From NCBI GenBank assembly GCA_031553195.1, contig JAVBLV010000024.1, positions 1-8,323 of the forward strand: 8,323 nt of DNA. The letters run 5' to 3'. Source of the stretch: JAVBLV01 sp031553195 (GTDB lineage: Bacteria > Bacteroidota > Bacteroidia > Bacteroidales > P3). The notes under the pieces were generated by a model. That model ran no database searches and was not told the DNA's origin. It saw only the letters and a program-made list of their open reading frames with translations. A program made the position numbers and the translations under genes. Below are positions 1 to 6,658 of this stretch, piece by piece; within the stretch, counting starts at the first letter, position 1; every line of letters starts with the position of its first letter.

Positions 1-71
1 TCAAGATAGTAACCAAATAATAATGGATCAGTGTAAAAATAGGTGGAGATAATTTTTAATGTTTCTATCAT
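1..71 (-). CDS. Possible 5' end of a gene leaving the left edge (partial)
   Basis: Reading leftward from an ATG at 71-69, 23 codons stay open to the window edge and give MIETLKIISTYFYTDPLLFG followed by YYL. The hydrophobic, aromatic-rich composition could suit a membrane or secreted protein, but no family is recognisable in so few residues. No clear TAnnTTTG promoter element lies just upstream on this strand. An alternative is a + strand tail from base 2 to a TAA at 50-52 (ending DQCKNRWR), which cannot be excluded. The minus-strand reading is preferred because it has a proper ATG and stays open longer. Confidence 0.33.
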   Translation of the reverse strand, partial: MIETLKIISTYFYTDPLLFGYYL

Positions 72-104
72 AATGGTAAGAATGTAATAGACTGCATTGT
101 GATC

Positions 105-360
105 TTTCTTTTGCCTTGACGCAAAAGAAACAAAAAGTCAAAGCTTACGACAGATATGCTAAAAAATCATTTGTTGCGGCTAAACAAAATAACTCGCCCG
201 TCGACGCTGTTATTCCAACCCCTAAATAACAAACGCTGTTATGTTATTTTTCGAAAGGAGGCTTCGAACAGAATTTTGTTTTTAATGCCTCCACTAATGA
301 TTTTTCTTAACGCCATCTGTCGTAAGCCGTTATTCCCTTACTCATCCTTTTTTGACTTTT
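105..360. repeat. Bacteroidetes-type interspersed non-coding element with inverted arms
   Basis: The element opens with a perfect 10-bp hairpin: 105-114 pairs with 121-130 around a 6-base loop. Two further pairs of inverted segments bracket the middle. Bases 133-142 (aaaagtcaaa) are the reverse complement of 351-360, and 143-155 (gcttacgacagat) is an exact 13-bp reverse complement of 315-327. Inside lie a 10-bp direct repeat (acgctgttat at 204-213 and 233-242) and a short inverted pair (ggaggc 257-262, gcctcc 287-292). The opening segment resembles a motif I remember as recurrent between genes in Bacteroidetes genomes, where it attracts spurious ORF calls. That recognition comes from memory and needs a search. 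It encodes no transposase, so it could be a non-autonomous repeat or a structured RNA. Confidence 0.55.
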
Positions 361-430
361 GATATTTTCACTTAAATATTTTAGTTCTCCACCGGAATTT
401 TACATTGGTCCAAAATAATAAATGGACAAA

Positions 431-480
431 AAATGAGAACAAAAAAGGACGTAATTTTACGTCCTTTTTTGTTCTCATTT
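431..480. terminator. 24-bp perfect hairpin, bidirectional terminator downstream of tRNA-Phe
   Basis: Bases 431-454 are the exact reverse complement of 457-480, leaving a two-base centre. Each arm holds an A/T run beside a GC-containing core (ggacgt), so a T-tract follows the core on either strand. It lies immediately 3' of the minus-strand tRNA-Phe gene, which makes tRNA termination its obvious role. It would also stop rightward transcription. Confidence 0.85.
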
Positions 481-481
481 G

Positions 482-554
<73 letters not shown>

Positions 555-572
555 ATTCCTAATTTTGAGTTG

Positions 573-603
573 CAAAGGTAAGCATTATTTTTTTATCTGC
601 AAA
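573..603 (-). promoter_or_regulatory. Bacteroidetes-type promoter of tRNA-Phe
   Basis: On the minus strand a perfect -7 element TAccTTTG (580-573) is preceded, after exactly 19 bases, by a -33 element TTTG (603-600). This matches the Bacteroidetes primary sigma factor consensus TTTG-N19-TAnnTTTG. The expected transcription start falls about ten bases before the mature tRNA 5' end at 554. Confidence 0.85.
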
Positions 604-893
604 TACTTTCTAAAAAAAATTGGTCTTTATCCTTTAATTTTTCACTGATCCGCCATTCCTTGTACTCATCGTTAGAAACGTTTTTAAATTTCAATTCATA
701 ATTTAAATGCATGAAATATCTTGAAATAAGATGACGTTTTTACAGGAAATAGATACAAAGTATATTTTGGATGGTTCTCAAAATTTATTTATCCGAATTG
801 AACAAATTCAATAGACATTTGTTATCCGTTTATCAAAAATAGCACATGAATATCAATCAATTAAAAATATATGTAGATTTTTTTTGCTCTAGA
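604..893. other. Intergenic stretch with no convincing gene
   Basis: Nothing here is convincingly coding. A 27-codon reading frame on the + strand (731-814, MTFLQEIDTKYILDGSQNLF and seven more residues) has protein-like composition and could be the decayed remnant of a gene, but I recognise no family and stops follow quickly. A 10-bp word, cgccattcct, occurs at 551-560 and again at 651-660. The rest is AT-rich and simple. Confidence 0.4.
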
Positions 894-894
894 G

Positions 895-926
895 ATTGAC
901 TATTTTTTATAAAGTTATTATACTTG
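895..926 (+). promoter_or_regulatory. Probable promoter of the acidic-tail protein gene
   Basis: A -7-like element TAtaCTTG (919-926) matches TAnnTTTG at all but one defined base. It is preceded after 20 bases by aTTG (895-898) as a -33 element. Transcription would begin about ten bases before the ATG at 944. This supports that start over the upstream in-frame TTG at 896, which lies inside the promoter. Confidence 0.5.
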
Positions 927-943
927 CAAAAAAAAGACTTAGA

Positions 944-1366
944 ATGAATAAATCAAAATCTAATAAAAAACGACTGATAATCAGCTATGAAAAGCTTTCC
1001 GAAGATATAAAGGAATTGTTTAAGGAAGAGTATGCAGATGGTTATAGCCAATACATTCAAAAAATAGAAAAACCCACGGGAGAAATTATTTTTGTTGTGC
1101 CTTTGGAAACAGAGGATACTACTTTTATGATCAAGGTCGATGTACGGGTAGATTCAAAATTTTCAGAAGAAGAAATAGAAAAAGAAATTTTTGCCCTGCC
1201 AAAAGAATCAGAAGCAGATTTTTCTGCAGAATTAGAAGAAAACGAAGACAAAGAAGATCATAAAGAGTTTGAGTTGAAACATGGCGATTATGAAGACATT
1301 GACGGCGAGAAAAGTGAGGAAAATGACGAAGAGGGCGAGGGAGAAGAGGAGGAGGACGAGAGTTAG
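944..1366 (+). CDS. Small conserved-type Bacteroidetes protein with a highly acidic C-terminal tail
   Basis: The product is 140 residues. The N-terminus is lysine-rich and basic (MNKSKSNKKR). Residues 11-70 look like a compact alpha/beta domain with a motif resembling FVVPLETEDTTFMIKV (50-65). From about residue 88 to the end the chain is dominated by Glu and Asp, ending EEGEGEEEEDES, and is probably disordered. I recall similar short proteins in Bacteroidales with the VPxETEDTxxxIKV segment and an acidic tail, usually annotated hypothetical; I cannot assign a function. The charged tail would suit binding to a basic partner or mimicry of nucleic acid, which is speculation. The ATG at 944 is preferred to an in-frame TTG at 896 because of the promoter just upstream. 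The gene ends in a hairpin shared with the convergent butyrate kinase gene. Confidence 0.85.
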   Translation: MNKSKSNKKRLIISYEKLSEDIKELFKEEYADGYSQYIQKIEKPTGEIIFVVPLETEDTTFMIKVDVRVDSKFSEEEIEKEIFALPKESEADFSAELEENEDKEDHKEFELKHGDYEDIDGEKSEENDEEGEGEEEEDES

Positions 1367-1403
1367 TATGAATGTTTAGAATGACAATTAAAGAAGTAAT
1401 ACA

Positions 1404-1440
1404 AAAAAGGTTGCCGGAAAATAATTTCGGCAACCTTTTT
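1404..1440. terminator. Bidirectional terminator between convergent genes
   Basis: Bases 1404-1419 pair with 1425-1440 (16 bp including one G-U) around a five-base loop. The core is ggttgccg/cggcaacc, with A and T runs on either side. On the + strand the five-T run follows the core, and the minus strand shows the same pattern. It therefore serves both the acidic-tail gene and butyrate kinase. Confidence 0.9.
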
Positions 1441-1464
1441 GTAATGGAGTGATTTTTAAATTTT

Positions 1465-2544
1465 CTATCGATAGTCCTTTACTTCCGTTTCTCCGGTTAA
1501 GACAAGCCATCCATTCATCGCCAAGGCTTTCATCTCATCTTCTCCCGGATATACAAATATGGGAGCAATAAAAGAAACATATTCTTTAATAATTTCGACA
1601 AAAGGTTTGCTATGGGCAATGCCGCCTGTTACTAAAATAGCGTCAACGGCGCCTTTTAAAACTGCGGCGCACGCGCCTATTTCTTTACTTACCTGATAAG
1701 CCATTGCATGTTGTATTAAAGCTGCTTTTGCATCGCCTGCCTCCGCCTTTTTTTCAACGGAATAAGCATCATTCGTTCCGAGATAAGCAACATATCCTCC
1801 CTTTCCGGTTATCATTTTTGAGACTTCTTCCGGCGTATATTTCCCGCTAAAGCAAAGTTGCGCCAGATCCCATACAGGTAATGTTCCCGAACGTTCGGGC
1901 GAAAAAGGGCCTTCTCCGTCCAATGCTTGATTTACATCTATAACGCATCCTTTTTGATGAGCGCCAACGCTAATTCCTCCGCCCAAATGTGCAACGATCA
2001 AATTCAGATCTTCATATACGCTTTGGTTTTCTTTTGCGTAGGTGCGAGCAATCGCCTTTTGATTCAGCGCATGGAACACAGACCTACGTTGAAATTGAGG
2101 ATGTCCTGAAATACGGGCTACTTCGTTCAGTTCATCAACAACAACAGGATCTGCAATAACGGCTTTAATGCCCGGTATCGATTTAGCGAGATCAAAAGCG
2201 ATAATTCCTCCCAAATTAGAAGCATGTTCCCCCGAATAACCAATTCGTAAATCATTCAACATAGCCTCATTAACTGCATACACGCCCGAAGCAATTGGTT
2301 TTATGAGTCCTCCGCGCCCGACAATTATTTTTAATTCGTTGGGATTAATATTCGCAACTTTGAGTTCTTGTAGAATAATATTTTTACGAAATTCGTATTG
2401 ATCCGAAATTTTTTTAAACTGAGCTATTTCGTCTGAACTATGCTTTATATTCTTCAAAAATATTTCTTCTGTAGAATTATACACTGCTATTTTAGTGGAT
2501 GTTGAGCCGGGATTGATGGCTAGGATTAAATTTTTTTCACTCAT
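1465..2544 (-). CDS. buk: Butyrate kinase (EC 2.7.2.7)
   Basis: This 359-residue cytoplasmic enzyme of the acetokinase branch of the ASKHA superfamily transfers phosphate between butyryl-phosphate (or related branched acyl-phosphates) and ADP, making ATP at the end of butyrate fermentation. Full family length is present. Visible motifs are the N-terminal phosphate-binding NPGSTSTK (11-18), GRGG (76-79), AHLGGGISVGAH (185-196), DGEGPFSPERSG (209-220), the adenosine-binding TGGIAHS (306-312) and GEDEM (334-338). The start codon fits the family N-terminus and lies about 25 bases from a -7 element. No phosphate butyryltransferase gene (ptb), the usual partner, is adjacent: upstream is a divergent sensor gene and downstream a convergent small gene. 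The gene appears monocistronic. The exact acyl substrate (butyrate, isobutyrate or 2-methylbutyrate) cannot be read from the sequence. Confidence 0.96.
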   Translation of the reverse strand: MSEKNLILAINPGSTSTKIAVYNSTEEIFLKNIKHSSDEIAQFKKISDQYEFRKNIILQELKVANINPNELKIIVGRGGLIKPIASGVYAVNEAMLNDLRIGYSGEHASNLGGIIAFDLAKSIPGIKAVIADPVVVDELNEVARISGHPQFQRRSVFHALNQKAIARTYAKENQSVYEDLNLIVAHLGGGISVGAHQKGCVIDVNQALDGEGPFSPERSGTLPVWDLAQLCFSGKYTPEEVSKMITGKGGYVAYLGTNDAYSVEKKAEAGDAKAALIQHAMAYQVSKEIGACAAVLKGAVDAILVTGGIAHSKPFVEIIKEYVSFIAPIFVYPGEDEMKALAMNGWLVLTGETEVKDYR

Positions 2545-2569
2545 ATCGTTTAGTTTTTATTCATGATAA

Positions 2570-2602
2570 CAAAATTACAAAAGTTTTTCGGTTCCCTACA
2601 TA
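2570..2602 (-). promoter_or_regulatory. Candidate promoter of butyrate kinase
   Basis: A perfect -7 element TAatTTTG reads on the minus strand from 2577 to 2570. The -33 match is poor: tatg at 2602-2599, 21 bases away. The expected transcript would have a leader of only about 15-20 bases before the ATG at 2544. Confidence 0.5.
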
Positions 2603-2689
2603 CCCTTTGAATTATTAAAATATGATAATTTAAAATATAAAGGATGCGTTATACGTAAAAAATAAATTGCCATACTATCATTTTGTATT

Positions 2690-2724
2690 TTTGGAACCCA
2701 TTAATTTGGCTTTTGGTATATTTG
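2690..2724 (+). promoter_or_regulatory. Candidate promoter of the LytS-like kinase gene
   Basis: A perfect -7 element TAtaTTTG lies at 2717-2724. The nearest TTTG upstream is at 2690-2693, 23 bases away and longer than the usual 19-21. A second -7-like match, TAttTTTG, overlaps it at 2686-2693. The implied leader of about 130 bases holds a 10-bp direct repeat (ttgagaaata at 2735-2744 and 2761-2770). No known riboswitch was recognised. Confidence 0.4.
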
Positions 2725-2865
2725 TAACGTTAATTTGAGAAATAATTGATATCATTCCGCTTGAGAAATAGGGGTTTAATCTTCTGGATATGAAAAAGAT
2801 AGGAGTGAGACGAAGAAAATAATCTAAAGAGGATCATTCCTTTGCACTTTGCTAAACACCTAACA

Positions 2866-3927
2866 ATGAAACTAAACAACTTTTTACAAACCATTAAACC
2901 TGTTAAAATCATTGAATTTTTTTATCATGCATTATTTTGGGGGAGTATATGCTTCTTTTTTATACATAGTTCAGTAGTACGTCCGTTGGCTTCTTCTTGG
3001 CAAGAATTTATCAGCGTTTGTTTTATTGTATTTGTTTGCTACCTCAATTATTTTTTATTATATCCGACATTCTTCAAAAGAAAAAAGAAATTTCATTTTG
3101 TATATTTTTTTCTTTTAATCATTTTGATCTTGGCAATATCAGTTTTGGAACTTTTGCTAGTACTATCGAATACAAGATCGTGTTACCATCTATTAGACGA
3201 TGATACTTTTCAATTAGTTATTAGACAGATTATACTGTTGATTTTTCTAAGAGATTCGGCTTTTATTTGTTTTTCTTTGTTTTATACGCTTTATGGAGAT
3301 GCATATAAATTTCACCTTTTAACGCAGGAAAAATGCCGGATGGATTTGGAAATTCAGGAATTGAATACGGCAACGCGTTTTTGGGCGAATAGTTTTCATG
3401 AAATTTGTAATACCCTCGAATCGGTTCCTAAAGATGCCGCCGACAAAATTATGGCAATATCGAATCTACAGCAAACAATCTTAAATCAAAAGCCTTTGAT
3501 CTCCATTACTGAAGAAATTAAGGTTATAGAAAACCTTTTGCTTTTAAGAAACGACCGTCGTTATATTGATTTGGATATTCATTTTTCCTGTAAAGATGTA
3601 ATAAATCCATCTCAGAAAATCGCGCCTTTTTTGTTAGAATCATTTATTAACAATGCCTTTGAGTATGTAAAAACCGATGGAGGTTATATTCGTGTTTCTT
3701 TACGTAACAATAAGGATAAAATAATCTGTTTTGAATGCGAAAATAATATCGAAGGGGAAAGCCCTGATATTACTTCCTCCAAAAGTGGAATTCGCAATGC
3801 TATACGGCGTCTGGATCTGATTTATCCAGAAAAATATGATTTTAGGATCGTGGAAACTGCCAACACTTTTAAGATAAGTTTAAGGATTGAAGATATAGAA
3901 AATAGGGATTTGCAGGATCTTCTTTGA
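2866..3927 (+). CDS. LytS/YehU-type membrane sensor histidine kinase with degenerate H-box
   Basis: The product is 353 residues. Four hydrophobic helices are visible at roughly 15-34, 47-69, 76-101 and 118-143, followed by a short linker and a His_kinase/HATPase_c region like PF06580. In that family the phospho-acceptor motif is NPHFLFN. Aligned without gaps, this protein reads ATRFWAN (169-175), with Arg171 in place of His and Asn175 kept. The N-box is recognisable as INNAFEYV (261-268, usually ENAFKHG). The G-box is reduced to SGIRNAIRRLDLIYP (307-321) and lacks the usual second glycine. No LytTR response regulator is adjacent. It may be an inactive pseudokinase or a partner subunit of another kinase. 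The ATG at 2866 is chosen over an in-frame TTG at 2842 because TTG starts are rare and the MKLNNF start suits a membrane protein. Confidence 0.85.
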   Translation: MKLNNFLQTIKPVKIIEFFYHALFWGSICFFFIHSSVVRPLASSWQEFISVCFIVFVCYLNYFLLYPTFFKRKKKFHFVYFFLLIILILAISVLELLLVLSNTRSCYHLLDDDTFQLVIRQIILLIFLRDSAFICFSLFYTLYGDAYKFHLLTQEKCRMDLEIQELNTATRFWANSFHEICNTLESVPKDAADKIMAISNLQQTILNQKPLISITEEIKVIENLLLLRNDRRYIDLDIHFSCKDVINPSQKIAPFLLESFINNAFEYVKTDGGYIRVSLRNNKDKIICFECENNIEGESPDITSSKSGIRNAIRRLDLIYPEKYDFRIVETANTFKISLRIEDIENRDLQDLL

Positions 3928-4023
3928 AAAAACGTCTCAGAAAACTTTAAAACCCTTTAGACACTAATTATAGGACATTTAAAGTTATCTATTACGAATA
4001 ATGATAAATTAAATCTTTGGAGA

Positions 4024-4905
4024 ATGAGGATAGGACTATTTGGGATCAAACATTTGAAACAAAACAATTCTTCTTTGCAAATTCTCGTGCAAGAATTAGA
4101 ATACCGGGGTGTAGATATTGGGGTATACAATTTCTTTTACGAACAATTAGAAGATCAAATTCATTTTCAAAAGCCGCCGTTTTTATTCGCCGATAATGAT
4201 AATATCGGCGGAAAAGTGGATTTTCTGTTTTCATTGGGCGGCGACGGAACTTTATTGAGGACGCTGAATATTGTACGGGATTCGCAAATTCCTATTTTGG
4301 GAATTAATTTAGGGCGTCTGGGCTTTCTTACTACCATAGGCAAATCGAATATACCGGAATTTGTCCGGCATTTGATTGAAGGAGAATATACGGTTGAAAA
4401 TCGGTCCCTTCTTCATTTGGAGTCATCTCCTGACTTATTTGGATTATTAAATTTTGCGCTGAACGATATTAGCTTGCATAGTATTGATTCCTTTTCATTA
4501 TTATCGGCGGACGTTTTTGTAAATGATGAATTTTTAGCAACTTATATAGGAGATGGTCTTATTGTTGCCACTCCGACGGGTTCTACCGCCTATTCTCTAA
4601 GTTGTGGCGGGCCCATTCTTTCCCCCGATTCCAACAGTTTTGTCATTACTCCTATTGCAGCGCATACCCTCACGCTAAGGCCTATTATTATTCCGGATAC
4701 TTCTATTGTAAAATTACGATTTTCAAAAAATATTGGGAAAGTGTATGCTTGTTTGGACTCCCGAAGACAAATTCTGGATAATGATACGGAACTTGTATTA
4801 AGAAAAGAAAATTTCGGTATTAAACTGGTACGGATGTATGGCAAAGGGTTTTTCAGTACCATACGCGAGAAGCTTATGTGGGGAGAGGGAGGACTGAAAT
4901 TTTAA
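4024..4905 (+). CDS. nadK: NAD kinase (EC 2.7.1.23)
   Basis: This cytoplasmic enzyme phosphorylates NAD to NADP and supplies the cofactor for reductive biosynthesis. At 293 residues it is normal family length. It has the diagnostic GGDGT motif (72-76) with the catalytic aspartate, LGINLGRLGFLT (92-103), the NAD-contacting ND pair (147-148), and the glycine-rich GDGLIVATPTGSTAYSLSCGGP stretch (176-197). LRP follows at 218-220. ATG 4024 is preceded directly by ggaga, an unusually SD-like leader for this phylum but very close to the start. The gap of 96 bases from the sensor kinase shows no strong terminator and no convincing promoter, so partial co-transcription is possible. No oddities are seen in the catalytic residues. 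Confidence 0.97.
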   Translation: MRIGLFGIKHLKQNNSSLQILVQELEYRGVDIGVYNFFYEQLEDQIHFQKPPFLFADNDNIGGKVDFLFSLGGDGTLLRTLNIVRDSQIPILGINLGRLGFLTTIGKSNIPEFVRHLIEGEYTVENRSLLHLESSPDLFGLLNFALNDISLHSIDSFSLLSADVFVNDEFLATYIGDGLIVATPTGSTAYSLSCGGPILSPDSNSFVITPIAAHTLTLRPIIIPDTSIVKLRFSKNIGKVYACLDSRRQILDNDTELVLRKENFGIKLVRMYGKGFFSTIREKLMWGEGGLKF

Positions 4906-5070
4906 AATAACTTTTTCTGGATTTTTACAGAATATCGTTTTTGAAAGAAAAATCCATGAATCAGGAAATGCTCTGTTTGACTATTTTGAACAGATTTTTC
5001 AAAATAAAACAATGCTCCGGATTTATTCATAACATACCCCCCCTTGTCGCAATTCGGACATCTATGTAAA
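4906..5070. other. Intergenic region between nadK and the BadF-type kinase with two weak AT-rich hairpins
   Basis: Two inverted repeats are visible. ggattttt (4919-4926) pairs with aaaaatcc (4948-4955) across a 21-base loop. tattttgaa (4982-4990) pairs with ttcaaaata (4998-5006) across seven bases. Neither has a GC core with a T-tract of classic terminator type, so termination of nadK is only suggested. A run of seven C (5037-5043) is unusual in this AT-rich context. Confidence 0.3.
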
Positions 5071-5088
5071 TATATTTGTCTAAATTTG
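5071..5088 (+). promoter_or_regulatory. Two tandem -7 elements upstream of the BadF-type kinase
   Basis: TAtaTTTG (5071-5078) and TAaaTTTG (5081-5088) are both perfect matches to the Bacteroidetes -7 consensus, ten bases (about one helical turn) apart. No good -33 TTTG lies at the standard distance for either; cttg at 5043-5046 is the closest match. The downstream element would start transcription about 20 bases before the ATG at 5115. Confidence 0.55.
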
Positions 5089-5114
5089 CATGAATATTAA
5101 ACTCCGGATAACAT

Positions 5115-5957
5115 ATGATATTGGTTGCAGATAGCGGCTCTACAAGAACAGATTGGTGCTTTGTGTCGAATAAGGGAGAGAAAATTTGTTTTCACTCCAT
5201 TGGAATGAATCCGTATAATATTTCATTCGAACAAATAGAAGAAGAAATGAAGCGAACGGTAATGCCTTTTTTAAAAGACGCGTCCGTAAAATTTCTTTAT
5301 TTTTATGGCTCCGGCTGTTCGGCAGAATCGAAGAAGAAATTCATGCACTCTGCGTTAAGTGAATTTTTTCCCAAAGCTTTTATCGAAATAGAACACGATT
5401 TATTAGGCGCTGCAAGAGCTTTGTGCGGAAAAGGAACCGGAATAGCGGCTATTTTGGGAACAGGTTCAAATTCTTGTTTATATGATGGGAACGACATTCT
5501 CGAAAATGTTCTGTCCTTAGGTTATGTTTTATGCGACGAGGGGGCGGGAACTTACATCGGCAAACTATTAATAACATCTTATTTACGAAATGAATTCCCT
5601 CCGGATTTACATGAAAATTTTCAAAAGCAATATCCGGGAAATGAAAGTGATTTTTTAGATCATTTATATAAAAAACCTTTTCCAAATCGTTTTTTAGCTT
5701 CTTTTTCTCCGTTTGCAAGAGAAAATAAAGATCATCCGTTTGTAGCCGGATTATTGGATATCGCTTTCTCTGCATTTTTTGAAAAGCAAGTAATGAAATA
5801 TACTTGTTACCAAAAGTATAAAGTTAATTTTGTAGGGTCTATATCTTATTATTTTAAAGAGAATATCGCTAAAACGGCTGCAAAGTATAACTTACAAATA
5901 GGGAAAATAATAAAAGATCCTTTGGATAATTTGGTGGAATACCATTTGATAAATTGA
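5115..5957 (+). CDS. BadF/BadG/BcrA/BcrD-type ATPase, probable amino-sugar kinase
   Basis: The product is a 280-residue ASKHA-fold protein of the N-acetylglucosamine-kinase-like BadF/BadG group. The N-terminal phosphate loop is DSGSTRTD (6-13), followed by YGSGC (64-68). A likely catalytic aspartate is Asp95 in HDLLGAARAL, phosphate loop 2 is GTGSNS (115-120), and the hinge motif is DEGAG (141-145). A late VGSIS segment (240-244) corresponds to the adenosine region. Length and motif order match the roughly 280-residue version common in Bacteroidales. Related enzymes phosphorylate GlcNAc or MurNAc during peptidoglycan recycling, so that role is plausible, but no etherase, transporter or epimerase gene is nearby to support it. 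The radical-enzyme-activase branch of the superfamily is less likely because I see no Fe-S cysteine pair. It may be co-transcribed with the flavoprotein gene 49 bases downstream. Confidence 0.88.
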   Translation: MILVADSGSTRTDWCFVSNKGEKICFHSIGMNPYNISFEQIEEEMKRTVMPFLKDASVKFLYFYGSGCSAESKKKFMHSALSEFFPKAFIEIEHDLLGAARALCGKGTGIAAILGTGSNSCLYDGNDILENVLSLGYVLCDEGAGTYIGKLLITSYLRNEFPPDLHENFQKQYPGNESDFLDHLYKKPFPNRFLASFSPFARENKDHPFVAGLLDIAFSAFFEKQVMKYTCYQKYKVNFVGSISYYFKENIAKTAAKYNLQIGKIIKDPLDNLVEYHLIN

Positions 5958-6006
5958 TAAAAATCAAGAGAGGAAATTCACTTTTTATAATACGGATTGT
6001 TTACAA

Positions 6007-6471
6007 ATGAGAACCGAACACATCACATATCTTGAAGAATTAGAGGAAATCATCAATGAGTGTAATATTTGCCATATTGCAATGGTTGATGAACGAAATA
6101 ACCCTTACGTACTTCCATTTAATTTTGGATATGAGAAGGGAATTATTTATTTACATTCGGGAAACGACGGTAGGAAAATACACATTTTTCAGCATAATCC
6201 TTCCGTTTGTATTGCTTTTACCATCGAAAAAGAACTTTATCATCAATCTCCTCAAATTGCATGTAGTTACGGAATGAAATTTAAAAGCGTATTGGCATAC
6301 GGCGAGATTGAACAAGTAAAAGATTTTGACGAGAAAACTCAAATATTGCATAAAATAATGCATAAGTATACAGAAAACAAAGAATATACCTTTGGGAAAG
6401 CTGCCATAGAGAACGTGGCATGTTTCAAAGTAGAAATAAAAAAAATGACAGGACGGAAAAGAATCAGTTAA
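6007..6471 (+). CDS. Pyridoxamine 5'-phosphate oxidase-family / NimA-like flavin-binding protein
   Basis: The product is 154 residues of the small split-barrel flavin-binding family (Pyridox_ox_2, which includes the 5-nitroimidazole reductases NimA). Family features are CHIAMVDERNNPYVLPFNFGYE (22-43), LHSGNDGRKI (49-58), ACSYGMKFKSVLAYGEIE (85-102) and the closing KMTGRK (146-151). Such proteins bind FMN or a related cofactor as dimers; His50 and the GRK segment are at the positions expected to contact it. The real substrate is unknown, and family membership alone does not show metronidazole resistance. No separate promoter is evident in the 49-base gap after the BadF-type kinase, so the two may form one transcript, although the functions have no evident link. 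Confidence 0.9.
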   Translation: MRTEHITYLEELEEIINECNICHIAMVDERNNPYVLPFNFGYEKGIIYLHSGNDGRKIHIFQHNPSVCIAFTIEKELYHQSPQIACSYGMKFKSVLAYGEIEQVKDFDEKTQILHKIMHKYTENKEYTFGKAAIENVACFKVEIKKMTGRKRIS

Positions 6472-6658
6472 GGTAGACAAATACTTAACTATGCGTCAAA
6501 AATTAGTTTGCTCTATAATTGCTTAAAGTTGAGTATTGATGGTTGAAAAATTTAACATTAAGCTTTCAATCTTAAACGCCAAGTTTAATATTGTTATGTA
6601 CTTAAAATGAATAAATACGCTATTCTATTCAAAATCGATCAATAAAACACATCAAGAT
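6472..6658. other. Intergenic region upstream of the DUF4837 gene
   Basis: A 7-bp inverted repeat (agttaag 6466-6472, cttaact 6484-6490) overlaps the stop of the flavoprotein gene but lacks a T-tract. A weak -7-like element TAatATTG (6586-6593, one mismatch) could drive the lipoprotein gene; no good -33 element is seen. No small gene is evident. Confidence 0.3.

Noticed and set aside
105..360. Possible CRISPR array or classic insertion sequence
   Set aside because: There are no regularly spaced direct repeats with unique spacers and no transposase frame, only inverted arms and one short direct repeat.
156..362. A 68-codon + strand open frame inside the repeat element
   Set aside because: It lies wholly within the inverted-repeat element, has atypical composition and no promoter or family resemblance. 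Such elements commonly give spurious frames.
686..697. A 12-14 base match (aaatttcaattc) to the opposite strand near 8227-8238
   Set aside because: The word is low-complexity and AT-rich, so a chance match in 8 kb of AT-rich DNA is likely.
896..943. In-frame N-terminal extension of the acidic-tail protein from a TTG
   Set aside because: The extension overlaps the candidate promoter at 895-926 and uses a rare start codon. The ATG at 944 fits better.
1131..1433. 100-codon minus-strand frame opposite the acidic-tail gene
   Set aside because: It is the complement of Glu/Asp-rich codons, giving a Leu/Phe/Ser-rich shadow, and it runs through the terminator hairpin.
2842..2865. TTG start for the LytS-like kinase giving eight extra residues
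   Set aside because: Although agagga lies upstream, SD use is uncommon in this phylum, and the ATG at 2866 gives a normal membrane-protein N-terminus.
4982..5006. AT-only hairpin considered as the nadK terminator
   Set aside because: The stem has almost no GC pairs and is not followed by a T-tract, so it is recorded only as a weak intergenic structure.
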